A DNA stretch of 64,000 nucleotides from the NCBI GenBank assembly GCA_947452555.1, contig CANGDH010000001.1:682001-746000 (forward strand), read 5' to 3'. The notes beneath the pieces were generated by a model. The model ran no database searches. It saw only the letters and a program-made list of their open reading frames with translations, and was not told the origin of the DNA. This DNA is from Bacteroidota bacterium. Lineage in GTDB: Bacteria > Bacteroidota > Bacteroidia > Chitinophagales > Chitinophagaceae. Shown one piece after another: positions 26,268-35,676 of this stretch (within the stretch, counting starts at the first letter, position 1; every line of letters begins with the position of its first letter). The translations under genes were made by a program, and so were the position numbers.

Positions 26268-26486
26268 TTACTTATGTCTAAAAATAATTCTGCCCCTTGT
26301 TAAGTCATATGGACTCATCTCCACACCTACTTTATCTCCTGGTAAAATTCTGATATAGTGCATTCGCATTTTACCAGATATTGTTGCCAAGATTTCATGA
26401 CCATTTTCTAGTTTAACTCTGAACATTGCGTTGCTCATAGCTTCAATAATGATACCATCTTGTTTAATCAGCGGTTGTTTTGACAT
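26268..26486 (-). CDS. infA: translation initiation factor IF-1
   Basis: A 72-residue S1/OB-fold factor that occupies the ribosomal A site during initiation. I place the start at ATG 26486 ([20 protein letters not shown]), giving the standard IF-1 length. A longer open frame begins at 26564 but runs through the promoter and would add 26 unrelated residues. Family blocks include [33 protein letters not shown] and [12 protein letters not shown]. It is first in the infA-rpmJ-rpsM-rpsK-rpsD-rpoA-rplQ unit; the usual upstream secY/map are absent and the neighbour is an unrelated membrane protein. Confidence 0.97.
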   Translation of the reverse strand: MSKQPLIKQDGIIIEAMSNAMFRVKLENGHEILATISGKMRMHYIRILPGDKVGVEMSPYDLTRGRIIFRHK

Positions 26487-26502
26487 ACTTATTTTGGGGT
26501 TG

Positions 26503-26533
26503 CAAAGATATGGAAATGAATGGAAATAAGAAA
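26503..26533 (-). promoter_or_regulatory. promoter of the infA-rplQ operon
   Basis: Minus-strand TATCTTTG (26510-26503) is a perfect -7 element, and TTTC (26533-26530) sits 19 bases upstream at the -33 position (3 of 4 matches). It is 16 bases before the chosen infA ATG, which supports that start. Confidence 0.7.
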
Positions 26534-26623
26534 AATTACCCGCGAAATATTGAAAAAAGCCCAAAATAAAAGGAGAAGCGCAAATTCTGATTTATAAAAG
26601 ATTGATTGTCAACAAATTACGAA

Positions 26624-27058
26624 TTACATACCTGGAAACCATGGACGGCCCACACCTACTTTAAACGGCCAAGGCATCGCCAAAAGTATTAATAATAAAG
26701 CAATTACCAGTAAAATAAGACTCGCGCCTGACTTTTGTGTCTTTTTATAACGGATATGTCCAATGGTAATTAAAGTGATGGCTAAAACCATTGAGAAGAT
26801 ATGCTCAACAGCCCAAAAGCGACTTGCCGCATCTTTCATTACCACAGCCATTCCAGAAGTCTTAATTAATTGAAAACCTACAGCACCAGTAAAGTATTGG
26901 TAGATACCCAATAACAAAGTGGTATGAGAAGCAATTAAAAGGATTTTGGTAAACTTTAAAGCGTCTTGCTTTACGAATAGCTTATAGATACTTATTAAAA
27001 GCGTAATCAAAATGACCCATCTTAATAAGTTATGTAAATGTAATAATCCAGTATTCAT
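26624..27058 (-). CDS. small four-helix membrane protein
   Basis: A 144-residue inner-membrane protein with four predicted hydrophobic helices (about 10-27, 37-57, 85-105 and 112-130). It has histidines near the start (LLHLHNLLRW) and in helix 3 (WAVEHIFSM), an arrangement that recalls small cytochrome-b-like or DUF families annotated in Chitinophagaceae, although a heme role is not demonstrated. The C-terminus ends in a proline/glycine-rich WPFKVGVGRPWFPGM. It follows the TolB-like gene after 47 bases on the same strand. Function unknown. Confidence 0.6.
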   Translation of the reverse strand: MNTGLLHLHNLLRWVILITLLISIYKLFVKQDALKFTKILLIASHTTLLLGIYQYFTGAVGFQLIKTSGMAVVMKDAASRFWAVEHIFSMVLAITLITIGHIRYKKTQKSGASLILLVIALLLILLAMPWPFKVGVGRPWFPGM

Positions 27059-27105
27059 ATTTTTGAATTTTAAGTTTTAAAAGTACATTAATATCAACAA
27101 AGCGC

Positions 27106-28203
27106 CTATTCTACCCAATCAGCCACAAATAAATTGGTGTCTCGTGTTCCCCCATTATTTCTGTTAGAAGAGAACATTATTCGTTTACCGTCTGGGCTAA
27201 ACATTGGGAATGCATCAAACCCTTTGTCTCTACTTATTTTTTCTAAATGGTTCCCGTCCAGGTCAATTAAATACATATTAAAGGGGAAGCCTCTTTTATA
27301 TTCATGATTACTACAAAATATAATATGCTTGCCGTCTGGTGTGAAGTTAGGTGCCCAATTAGCATTACCTAAATTGGTAATTTGTTTCGCGTTGGTTCCA
27401 TCTGCATTAGCCACAAACACTTCCATTTTGGTTGGAGCCACCATTCCCTCCGCTAATAATGACTTATACTCGGAAACGTCTTCTTTACTAGTTGGTCGAC
27501 TTGCTCTCCAAACAATTTTCTTTCCGTCTGGACTAAACCAAGCACCCCCGTCATATCCCAAAGTATTCGTTACTCTTATTTCTTTTCCAGAAGCTAAGTC
27601 CATTACATATAAATCCAAATCACCGTCTTTGTCACTACAATAAATCATTTTTTTACCGTCATAAGACAATGTGCCTTCTGCGTCATATCCTTTGGCATTA
27701 GTTAATTGCTTGATAATTTTACCACTTGTATCTGCCATAAAAATATCATAGGTATTATATAAAGGCCAGATATACTTATTACCATACTTAGCACGGTCCA
27801 CTGCAGGTGGACAATCAATACTTCCGTCCTTTGTAGATGCAAAAATAATATGCTTACCGTCTTTTGTAAAATAAGAACAGGTTGTTCTACCCTTCCCGCC
27901 ACTTATGGACTTATATGTAAAAGGAGTGGTGCTATTGGTTGGTACTAAACCCATAAAAATTTGATCACAGTTAATTCCTTCTTTGGGATTGGTTCTTTGG
28001 AAAGTAATGCGCTTACTGTCAAAGCTCCAATACGCTTCGGCATTGTCACCACTATTAGTTAGTTGTATCACATTTTTAAAATGAGGTTCCCCAGCAAATA
28101 AAATGGAATCCTTTTGAATGAATCCAACAAATACAGCATCATTTTGTGCCATTGTTTGCAATGCTAAAAGACTCACAAAAACCAGAATCAATAGTTTTTT
28201 CAT
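27106..28203 (-). CDS. exported TolB-like beta-propeller (PD40 repeat) protein
   Basis: A 365-residue protein with a signal peptide (MKKLLILVFVSLLALQTMAQ). The rest is a WD40-like/PD40 beta-propeller with at least five copies of the F-S-P-D-G-K-type turn (for example SYDGKKMIYCSDKDGDLDLY, FSPDGKKIVWRAS, FTPDGKHIIFCSN and FSPDGKRIMFSSN). It resembles TolB and the N-terminal propellers of prolyl oligopeptidase-type proteins but has no peptidase domain or TolB N-terminal domain. It is probably a periplasmic binding or scaffold protein; no partner is evident. It is divergent from rpe. Confidence 0.8.
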   Translation of the reverse strand: MKKLLILVFVSLLALQTMAQNDAVFVGFIQKDSILFAGEPHFKNVIQLTNSGDNAEAYWSFDSKRITFQRTNPKEGINCDQIFMGLVPTNSTTPFTYKSISGGKGRTTCSYFTKDGKHIIFASTKDGSIDCPPAVDRAKYGNKYIWPLYNTYDIFMADTSGKIIKQLTNAKGYDAEGTLSYDGKKMIYCSDKDGDLDLYVMDLASGKEIRVTNTLGYDGGAWFSPDGKKIVWRASRPTSKEDVSEYKSLLAEGMVAPTKMEVFVANADGTNAKQITNLGNANWAPNFTPDGKHIIFCSNHEYKRGFPFNMYLIDLDGNHLEKISRDKGFDAFPMFSPDGKRIMFSSNRNNGGTRDTNLFVADWVE

Positions 28204-28232
28204 AGATTTCCTTAATTGACTGTAAAAGTAAT

Positions 28233-28240
28233 TAATTTTG
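28233..28240 (+). promoter_or_regulatory. -7 promoter element of rpe
   Basis: TAATTTTG is a perfect TAnnTTTG element 15 bases before the rpe ATG at 28256. No good TTTG is found 19 bases upstream; a TTG at 28216-28218 is closer than usual. Confidence 0.5.
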
Positions 28241-28255
28241 CATCAAATACACTTT

Positions 28256-28903
28256 ATGGCAATTATTGCTCCTTCCTTATTAGCGGCTGATTTTTTACAA
28301 TTAGGTATTGCTTGTCAAATGTTAAATGAAAGTGAAGCAGCTTGGTTTCATTTGGATGTTATGGACGGAAGCTTTGTTCCCAATATTAGTTATGGTTTAC
28401 CCATCATTGAACAAATAAAAAAAACGACTTCAAAAGTAATGGATGTGCACTTGATGATTGTAGCTCCAGAAAAGTATATTGCCGACTTTAAAAAAGCTGG
28501 TGCAGATATTTTAACAGTGCATTATGAAGCTTGCCCACATTTACATAGCACGCTACAACAAATTAAAGCACATGGCATGAAAGCGGGTGTGGCAATCAAT
28601 CCACATACTTCTGTGGATTTACTTAAAGACGTTATTAATAATATTGATGTGGTTTGCGTGATGAGTGTAAACCCAGGATTTGGAGGTCAAAAATTTATTG
28701 AACATACTTATGAAAAAGTACGTGCATTAAAGCAAATTATTATAAATGCAAAGGCCGATACTTTAATAGAAATTGATGGTGGCGTGACCGAAAATAATGC
28801 ATCACAATTAGTGGCTGCAGGTGCCGACGTATTGGTTGCAGGGACTACTGTATTTAAAGCAGCCGACCCTAAGCAAATGATTACTACTTTAAAGAACTGT
28901 TAA
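28256..28903 (+). CDS. rpe: ribulose-phosphate 3-epimerase
   Basis: Interconverts ribulose-5-phosphate and xylulose-5-phosphate in the pentose phosphate pathway. I take ATG 28256 as the start (MAIIAPSLLAADF), giving 215 residues; an upstream in-frame TTG at 28238 overlaps the promoter element and is unlikely. Motifs include APSLLAADF, the metal/catalytic HLDVMDGSFVPN, VHLMI, SVNPGFGGQKFI and the C-terminal EIDGGV with the second catalytic Asp. TIM-barrel length is normal. Confidence 0.97.
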   Translation: MAIIAPSLLAADFLQLGIACQMLNESEAAWFHLDVMDGSFVPNISYGLPIIEQIKKTTSKVMDVHLMIVAPEKYIADFKKAGADILTVHYEACPHLHSTLQQIKAHGMKAGVAINPHTSVDLLKDVINNIDVVCVMSVNPGFGGQKFIEHTYEKVRALKQIIINAKADTLIEIDGGVTENNASQLVAAGADVLVAGTTVFKAADPKQMITTLKNC

Positions 28904-29026
28904 GCTATTATTACCATTTAATGAAATGCACATTTGTGCGTATTTTATGCTTGTTTTTTGAACAACTGTGGTATAAATTGTGTTAACTGTATTATAATCC
29001 AATACTCACCCATAAATTACCATCCA

Positions 29027-30007
29027 TTGACTGAAACAATCATCAACCTTGAAACGGTTAACCCTATTGATTTTTTTGGCGTTAACAATAACAAATTCGA
29101 CCTCTTAAAAAAGAAATTTCCATTACTTAAAATTTTATCAAGAGGTACTCAAGTTAAACTAAGTGGTGCTCCAGAACAAATTGAAATAGCCAAAGAAAAA
29201 ATTGGTTTAATCATTCAATACATGGAACGCAATGGACATTTAAGTGAATTATATTTTGAACAAATTTTAGGAGGAGACGATGCAGATGTAATAGACAATT
29301 TTGTAGACAAAAACCCAAATGAAATTTTAGTATTAGGACCAAACGGAAAAACAGTTAGAGCAAGAACTGCGAATCAGAAAAAATTAGTACAAGCTGCAGA
29401 CAAAAATGATATTGTGTTTGCAGTGGGTCCTGCAGGTACTGGTAAAACCTATACTGCCGTTGCGTTAGCGGTTCGTGCATTAAAAAATAAATTAGTTAAA
29501 AAAATTATTTTAACAAGGCCCGCTGTTGAAGCTGGAGAAAATTTAGGATTCTTACCAGGCGATTTAAAAGAAAAAATTGATCCCTATTTGCGTCCGCTAT
29601 ATGATGCATTAGACGACATGATTCCTGCAGATAAATTAGGCTATTATATGTCAACAAGAACTATCGAAATTGCACCTTTGGCATACATGCGAGGAAGAAC
29701 ATTAGACAATGCATTTATCATTTTAGATGAATCTCAAAATGCAAACGACTTACAAATTAAAATGTTTTTAACACGAATTGGTTCTAATGCAAAAGCTATT
29801 ATAACTGGTGACCCTACCCAGGTAGATTTACCCCGTAATCAAAGAAGCGGTTTGGAAAAAGCGGTCCGAATATTACAAAATATAGAAGGCATTGCGCATA
29901 TCCAATTGGATGAGGAAGACGTGGTGAGACATAAATTGGTTAAAGACATAATTAAAGCTTACGATAAGGAAAGAGAAAACGAGTCTGAAAACTCTTATCA
30001 CAGATAA
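29027..30007 (+). CDS. PhoH family ATPase
   Basis: A cytosolic P-loop NTPase of the PhoH group, widespread in bacteria and linked to phosphate stress or RNA metabolism. The most likely start is the TTG at 29027 ([19 protein letters not shown]), giving 326 residues. The frame remains open upstream to a TTG at 28934, but that stretch (Cys/Ile-rich) does not look like protein. Walker A is GPAGTGKT (134-141), Walker B is [10 protein letters not shown], and the GDPTQVDLP and [16 protein letters not shown] blocks are classic PhoH. An N-terminal KH-like region precedes the ATPase. A terminator follows. Confidence 0.92.
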   Translation: MTETIINLETVNPIDFFGVNNNKFDLLKKKFPLLKILSRGTQVKLSGAPEQIEIAKEKIGLIIQYMERNGHLSELYFEQILGGDDADVIDNFVDKNPNEILVLGPNGKTVRARTANQKKLVQAADKNDIVFAVGPAGTGKTYTAVALAVRALKNKLVKKIILTRPAVEAGENLGFLPGDLKEKIDPYLRPLYDALDDMIPADKLGYYMSTRTIEIAPLAYMRGRTLDNAFIILDESQNANDLQIKMFLTRIGSNAKAIITGDPTQVDLPRNQRSGLEKAVRILQNIEGIAHIQLDEEDVVRHKLVKDIIKAYDKERENESENSYHR

Positions 30008-30015
30008 AAACTAAC

Positions 30016-30042
30016 AAAAAGACCCGATTATGGGTCTTTTTT
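30016..30042 (+). terminator. terminator after phoH-like gene
   Basis: AAAAAGACCC, loop GATTAT, GGGTCTTTTT with a continuing T run. It starts eight bases after the stop codon. Confidence 0.9.
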
Positions 30043-30227
30043 ATTCTAAATAAGTAATGAAAAGACAACTATAATTAACAGATTCAATATAAATAATAAC
30101 ATTTTAAATTATTGTAATATATAAAGCACTGATAAATTCATTTTCAGTCTATTTGTTAACAAAAACATAAAACGACTTAGGAGAATATTTACTTTCTTTG
30201 CATCACTAAAACAAACATCAATCAGGT

Positions 30228-33200
30228 ATGAAAACAATCGGGAAATTTCTTCTGTCGTTGTTGATGATTACATCAATTACTATAGGAGCAAACGCTCAAG
30301 AAACTACTTCTGAGATTCAGGGTACAGTTTCTTCTGGTAAGACTGCAATTGCAGGTGTGACTATTGTTGCAATTCACCAACCAACTGGTACGAAGTATAC
30401 AACTTCTACACGTCAGGATGGTCGTTACAACTTAGCTAACTTGAAAATTGGAGGTCCTTACTCTATCAGTGCATCTTTTGTGGGTTTCAAAACTGAAACT
30501 GCAGACGATATCACTTTAAACTTAGGTCAAGCACACAAACAAAATTTCAACTTAGTTGAAACAACAAATACTTTGAAAGAAGTAGTTGTTAAGTCTGGTT
30601 CTGACAAAGTTTTCAGTGCTAATAAAACTGGTGGTCAAGAAACTATCAACAGAAAATTAATCGAGGGAACTCCAACAACTACAAGAAGCTGGAAAGATCT
30701 AACTAAATTAGTTCCTTCTGCTAACGGTACTTCTTTCCAAGGAATGAGTAACCAATTGAATAATATCACAGTTGATGGTGCAAACTTTAATAACTCATTT
30801 GGTTTATCTGGAGATATCGGTGGTCAAACTGGTGCGCAAGCCATCTCTTTGGATGCGGTTGAGCAAATCCAAGTGAACACTTCTCCATTTGATGTTAAGT
30901 ACGGTGGATTCAACGGAGCTGGTATCAATACTGTTACAAGAAGTGGTAAAAACCAAACTTTTGGATCAGTTTACCAATACTTCAAAAACAAAGATTGGCA
31001 AAGTTATGATATCGGATCTATTCACTTGCCTAAGCAAGAATTTAATTATGATTTGAAAGGATTCACTGCTGGTGGAGCCATCATTAAAAATAAATTATTC
31101 TTCTTTGTTAACGGTGAGCAAGAAAGCAATACGCTACCAGGTACTGTATACGTAGCTGCTGACGGAAGTCACGCTGCAAACGGTACTACTGTTTCTTCAG
31201 CAAAAGCTGCAGATTTAGATGCTTTATCTACTTTCTTAAAGACTAACTACAATTTTGATCCAGGTGTTTACCAAGGATATTCTTATGCATCCGCATCTAA
31301 GCGTTTAACTGCTAAGATTGACTGGAACATCAATGCAAATAACACTTTCACCATTAAGTATAACTACTTAAAATCTTCTGCTGAAATTCCTCCATCTAAC
31401 TCAGGTGCTGCGAATACTTCAATTGGTAGAAGACCAGGTGTAACTGCAATGCCTTTCTATGGTGCTGGTTATGTTATTAATAACAACGCAAACGTAGTTA
31501 TTGCAGAATTGAACACACGTTTCTCTAATAGTGCAAACAACAAGTTACAAGTTGGTTACACTCAATTAAGAGATTACCGTTCTTCTTTATCAAGCAATAC
31601 AAATTTCCCATTAGTAGATATCTTAGACGGTAACGGTAACCCTTACACTTCTTTTGGATATGAGCAATATACTTATGGAAACAAATTGAATACTGATATT
31701 TATCAATTGAATGATGTATTTACTAAATACATTGGTTCTCATGAGATCACTTTAGGTACTCAAAACTCTTTTAAAAAATATGCTAACGGTTTCTCTCCTT
31801 CTTACCAAGGTGTATATAGATTCAATAGCTTAGCTGATTTCTATGCTTCTGCTGCTGGAACAAAAGCTGCTGCTAGATATGACTTGTCATATACTTTAGG
31901 CGGTGGTGAATTCCCATTAGTAGGACCAAAAGACTTAGAATTAGGTGTATTCTTCCAAGACAAATGGAAAGTTAGAGACAACTTTACTTTCACATATGGT
32001 GTAAGAGCTGATTATACTCAATTCTACAATACTTTCTTGTACAACCCAGTTGTTGATACCTTATCTATGTTCTACGACGGAATTCATGCAAACACTGGTG
32101 CTGCTCCAAATAAAGCAGTTCAAATTTCTCCAAGAATTGGATATAACTGGGATGTATTCTCTGACCAAACTTTACAAATTAGAGGTGGTACAGGTTTATT
32201 CCAAGGTGCTCCTCCATTCGTGTGGATTTCTAACCAAGCTTCTAACTCAGGTATGGCTTTGTTTGGATCAATTAGCAATGGTACTGGTTATATGTTCTCT
32301 TCTGACGTAAACAAATACAGACCAACTGTAACAGCTGGTTTGTCTAAATCTTATAGTATTAACGTAGCAGATCCTAATTATAAATTCCCTCAAGTATGGA
32401 AAACAACTTTAGGTGCTGATAAAAAAGTTTTAGGATTTACTATAACTGTTGAAGCAACTCATATCAGAAATATTAACGCAACTGTTTTCAAAAACATTGC
32501 ATTGCCTTCTTCTGGTTTGATTACTTTAGCTGACGGTCGTCAACGTTTCCCTGTTACTTCAATATATCCAATTGGTGGTTCTGCTAAAGCAGCTATCAAT
32601 AACCCTTCTATTGGTAACGCTATCTATATGACTAACGCAAATGTTGGTTATGTAAATACTTTCTTCGTTCAAGTTCAAAGAACTTTCAAGAACTTATTTG
32701 TAAGTGCAGCTTATAACTATCAAGAAGCTAAAGATGCAACTGTAAGTGGTTCTACTGCTTCTACAATGTGGGGTTCTAAGCCTGTTTATGGCAACCCTAA
32801 CGTTCCAACTCAAGGTTATTCTAACAACTACTTACCACACAGATTCATTGCTCAAGCTATCTACAGAAAAGAATACTTGAAGCATTTTGCAACCTCTGTT
32901 GGTGTATTTGCAGAAATTGCTCCTAACTACACAACTTCATACATCTACAATGGTGACGTGAATGGTGATGGTTTCAGCAATGACTTAATGTATATCCCTA
33001 GAAACGCAAGCGAAATTGTTTTAGTTAACGCTTCTGGAGATACAAGAACTCAACAAGAATTATGGCCTCAATTAAGTCAATTCATTGACAACAATCCTTA
33101 TTTATCTAAGCACAGAGGAGAATACGCTCAAAGAAATGCGGTAGTATTACCTTGGACTGGTAGAATGGATTTGAATATTACTCAAGACGTAACATTCGGT

Positions 33201-33464
33201 GTTAAAGGAAGAAAACAAACATTACGTTTTACAGCTGATGTTTACAACTTCACAAACATGTTGAATAAGAACTGGGGTGTATATGATGTTCCAACAACTA
33301 CAACTCCTTTGAGTTATGTAGGTTTAGTTGGTAACAAACCATCATTTTCTTTCCCTTACTACAACACAACAACTAAGACTCCATTACAACAATCATGGAA
33401 ACATGATGTAACGTCAATGGCTTCTCGTTACCAAATTCAATTAGGTGTTAGATATATTTTCTAG
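30228..33464 (+). CDS. Oar-like TonB-dependent outer-membrane receptor
   Basis: A 1078-residue outer-membrane protein. It has a signal peptide (to about residue 23, GANAQ), an N-terminal carboxypeptidase-regulatory-like beta-sandwich (about 26-112: EIQGTVSSGKTAIAGVTIVA to FNLVE), a TonB-box/plug region (TLKEVVVKSGSDK, NNITVDGANFNNSFG) and a long C-terminal barrel ending in the aromatic YQIQLGVRYIF. It resembles the Oar family rather than SusC, and no SusD partner is adjacent. Codon use is richer in C-ending codons (aac, ttc, tac) than its neighbours, which suggests high expression. The 220-base upstream region is AT-rich with only a weak -7-like TTTCTTTG (30193-30200). Ligand unknown. Confidence 0.9.
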   Translation: MKTIGKFLLSLLMITSITIGANAQETTSEIQGTVSSGKTAIAGVTIVAIHQPTGTKYTTSTRQDGRYNLANLKIGGPYSISASFVGFKTETADDITLNLGQAHKQNFNLVETTNTLKEVVVKSGSDKVFSANKTGGQETINRKLIEGTPTTTRSWKDLTKLVPSANGTSFQGMSNQLNNITVDGANFNNSFGLSGDIGGQTGAQAISLDAVEQIQVNTSPFDVKYGGFNGAGINTVTRSGKNQTFGSVYQYFKNKDWQSYDIGSIHLPKQEFNYDLKGFTAGGAIIKNKLFFFVNGEQESNTLPGTVYVAADGSHAANGTTVSSAKAADLDALSTFLKTNYNFDPGVYQGYSYASASKRLTAKIDWNINANNTFTIKYNYLKSSAEIPPSNSGAANTSIGRRPGVTAMPFYGAGYVINNNANVVIAELNTRFSNSANNKLQVGYTQLRDYRSSLSSNTNFPLVDILDGNGNPYTSFGYEQYTYGNKLNTDIYQLNDVFTKYIGSHEITLGTQNSFKKYANGFSPSYQGVYRFNSLADFYASAAGTKAAARYDLSYTLGGGEFPLVGPKDLELGVFFQDKWKVRDNFTFTYGVRADYTQFYNTFLYNPVVDTLSMFYDGIHANTGAAPNKAVQISPRIGYNWDVFSDQTLQIRGGTGLFQGAPPFVWISNQASNSGMALFGSISNGTGYMFSSDVNKYRPTVTAGLSKSYSINVADPNYKFPQVWKTTLGADKKVLGFTITVEATHIRNINATVFKNIALPSSGLITLADGRQRFPVTSIYPIGGSAKAAINNPSIGNAIYMTNANVGYVNTFFVQVQRTFKNLFVSAAYNYQEAKDATVSGSTASTMWGSKPVYGNPNVPTQGYSNNYLPHRFIAQAIYRKEYLKHFATSVGVFAEIAPNYTTSYIYNGDVNGDGFSNDLMYIPRNASEIVLVNASGDTRTQQELWPQLSQFIDNNPYLSKHRGEYAQRNAVVLPWTGRMDLNITQDVTFGVKGRKQTLRFTADVYNFTNMLNKNWGVYDVPTTTTPLSYVGLVGNKPSFSFPYYNTTTKTPLQQSWKHDVTSMASRYQIQLGVRYIF

Positions 33465-33483
33465 TACTTACTGATCTATTTTC

Positions 33484-33514
33484 AAAAGCCCTCCGAGCAA
33501 TCGGGGGGCTTTTT
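33484..33514 (+). terminator. terminator after the Oar-like receptor gene
   Basis: AAAAGCCCTCCGA, loop GCAA, TCGGGGGGCTTTT with T tail; a G-C-rich stem with one G-U pair and a GNRA-type loop. Confidence 0.9.
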
Positions 33515-33579
33515 CGTTTTGAACTCGTTTGTAAGGAGTTTAGGTTTTGTATGTAATAGAATTATTTGTAAATTAGCGT

Positions 33580-34686
33580 ATGTCCGATTACTTGCAACAA
33601 TTTACCATTGGCGTAGAAGAAGAATATATGGTATTAGACCCTTCTACTAAGGAATTAAAAAGCCATCAGCAACTTATTGTAAATGAAGGTCAGAAACTAT
33701 TTCAGGACAGGATTAAAGCCGAAATGCACCAGGCTGTAGTAGAAGTTAGTACAAGTATTTGTAGGAACGTAGATGAGGCTTATGAGGAGATTAAGACCCT
33801 TAGAAAAGGCGTTTTAGAAATCGCACAAGGACTTGGCTTTAGTTTAGGTGCATCTGGTACCCACCCTTTTAGTTTATGGGAAAAACAACTTATTTCAAGC
33901 CAGGACCGTTATCAGGATTTATTGAACGAATTACAACAAGCTGCTAGGAGTAATTTAATTTTTGGGCTACATGTACATGTTGGTGTAGAAGATCGTAAAA
34001 TGGCCATTCATATTGCCAATACTGCACGCTATTTCCTGCCCCATGTTTATGCATTAAGTACCAATTCTCCTTTTTGGGAAACACGAAATACAGGATACAA
34101 ATCATACCGTTCTAAAGTATTTGATAAATTTCCAAGGACCGGCATTCCTGATTATTTTGAAAGTATTGAAGCCTATGAAAGCTTTGTACAAGTATTAATC
34201 AAGACCAACTGTATAGACAATGCTAAAAAAATATGGTGGGACTTAAGAGTGCATCCTGTTTTCAATACCATCGAGTTTAGAATTTGCGATGTACCTATGA
34301 CCATTCAGGAAACCATTACTATTACTGCTATATTCCAAGCGATCTGTGCAAAAATTTATACCCTACGCAGACAAAATATCAATTTCATCAATTATCAAAG
34401 AGCATTGATAAATGAAAATAAATGGAGGGCGAGTCGTTATGGAATTGATGGTAAATTAATTGACTTTGGAAAAGAAAAAGAAGTAGACGCTAAGGATTTA
34501 ATAATAGAATTACTGGAATTTGTGGACGGTGTAGTGGATGAATTAGGAAGCCGAAAGCATATTGAAAAAGTACATGAAATATTTAAAACAGGAACTGGTG
34601 CAGACAGACAATTACAAGTATTCAAGGATACAGGAAGTCTAGTTGAAGTAGTAAAATATATTGAGCAAAGCTTTTTAGCGGAGTAA
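33580..34686 (+). CDS. carboxylate-amine ligase, YbdK/GCS2 family
   Basis: A 368-residue ATP-dependent ligase of the glutamate-cysteine ligase type 2 superfamily. E. coli YbdK has weak gamma-glutamylcysteine synthetase activity. The N-terminal IGVEEEYMVLD holds the acidic metal-binding residues, and GASGTHPFSLW, HVHVGVEDR and WWDLRVHPVFNTIEFRICD are typical family blocks. Length is normal. It stands alone after the Oar-like gene's terminator and is convergent with the exported hypothetical gene. Whether it makes gamma-glutamylcysteine here is uncertain. Confidence 0.9.
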   Translation: MSDYLQQFTIGVEEEYMVLDPSTKELKSHQQLIVNEGQKLFQDRIKAEMHQAVVEVSTSICRNVDEAYEEIKTLRKGVLEIAQGLGFSLGASGTHPFSLWEKQLISSQDRYQDLLNELQQAARSNLIFGLHVHVGVEDRKMAIHIANTARYFLPHVYALSTNSPFWETRNTGYKSYRSKVFDKFPRTGIPDYFESIEAYESFVQVLIKTNCIDNAKKIWWDLRVHPVFNTIEFRICDVPMTIQETITITAIFQAICAKIYTLRRQNINFINYQRALINENKWRASRYGIDGKLIDFGKEKEVDAKDLIIELLEFVDGVVDELGSRKHIEKVHEIFKTGTGADRQLQVFKDTGSLVEVVKYIEQSFLAE

Positions 34687-34728
34687 TTAAATCTACTTTT
34701 TAGTTTGTTCGATTTCCTTACGAACTGT

Positions 34729-35661
34729 TTATTTCGCTGAAGTATAGTCAAATAAAGTAGCTGTAAAAATACCTCTTTCCCTTTTCTTAAATATCACATC
34801 CCAGTTACCTCTATATCTTAAAATTTTAGGAACTAATTGACCATTAAAATAAGTCATTTCCACTTCCATTTGAACATTAAAATCATATACTCCAGCCTTA
34901 TAGCTTAAAGAATAATTACGACCCAAAACTTCCAACGTTTTTGGATTGAACCAAGTAATCATTTGGTCTACTACTATATCATTTTTTGCGAAGAATCCTA
35001 AGTCTGCTTTGGGTTGTACGTCAAACACATAAGCCAACTGACCATGATAGTCAACATAGTCTAATTTGTAGTTGTATAATTCGTGTGCTGCTTCATCATA
35101 TAAATCCAACTTATTCCCAATCATTGGAATGCCCGGTATTTTTTTACCAGGATTGAAAAATAACATTTTTAATTGCTCCTTAGCTTTGTCGATACCAGAC
35201 CCATCAATCTTTCTTGTTCTCCCTTTTACAATATTATTCTCGCCGCAAATTTGTCCCTTAGTAAAAAACAAACTTGAGTAAAGTGAAGGTGTAGTATAAT
35301 TATACTCTCCGTTACTATTTCTTAAATTACCAGTAATTGTTTCTTCCAGTACATCCATAGTACGGCAACCGTTAATTTTATTCTGTCTAGTTTTACTATT
35401 TAAAGTTGCCACGGTCACTTCCTTCTTATCCTTCATCTCTATATGATTATAAGAGCTATAACCAATCGTTCTTAATGTTCTAAAAGCTTTGTAAAAACTA
35501 GTGTCCTCTTTTATTCTTTCTAAAATAGCTTTGTAATCAAAATTATTTCTAACAATAGCATCTGTTAAAGTAAAATCACCATTCTCCACTTTAATGGTTG
35601 TGTCCTGCGCATGCAAATTAATAGCACTTAATAAAAGTATCAACCCTAATAATTTTCGCAT
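34729..35661 (-). CDS. exported hypothetical protein
   Basis: A 310-residue protein with a clear signal peptide (MRKLLGLILLLSAINLHAQ). The remainder is mixed alpha/beta. The C-terminal half (for example VDYHGQLAYVFDVQPKAD and MITWFNPKTLEVLGRNYSL) has the alternating pattern of lipoprotein-carrier (LolA/LolB-like) half-barrels, but I cannot assign a family with confidence. It has no lipobox. It follows def after 15 bases in the ubiA-ruvX-def series. Function unknown; the periplasm is the likely location. Confidence 0.7.
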   Translation of the reverse strand: MRKLLGLILLLSAINLHAQDTTIKVENGDFTLTDAIVRNNFDYKAILERIKEDTSFYKAFRTLRTIGYSSYNHIEMKDKKEVTVATLNSKTRQNKINGCRTMDVLEETITGNLRNSNGEYNYTTPSLYSSLFFTKGQICGENNIVKGRTRKIDGSGIDKAKEQLKMLFFNPGKKIPGIPMIGNKLDLYDEAAHELYNYKLDYVDYHGQLAYVFDVQPKADLGFFAKNDIVVDQMITWFNPKTLEVLGRNYSLSYKAGVYDFNVQMEVEMTYFNGQLVPKILRYRGNWDVIFKKRERGIFTATLFDYTSAK

Positions 35662-35676
35662 ACAGTAACTTTTAAT

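Noticed and set aside
26487..26564. Longer N-terminus for IF-1
   Set aside because: The extra 26 residues run through the promoter element; the 72-residue form is the family length.
28934..29026. Longer N-terminus for the PhoH-like protein
   Set aside because: The added Cys/Ile-rich stretch is not PhoH-like; the TTG at 29027 gives the usual start.
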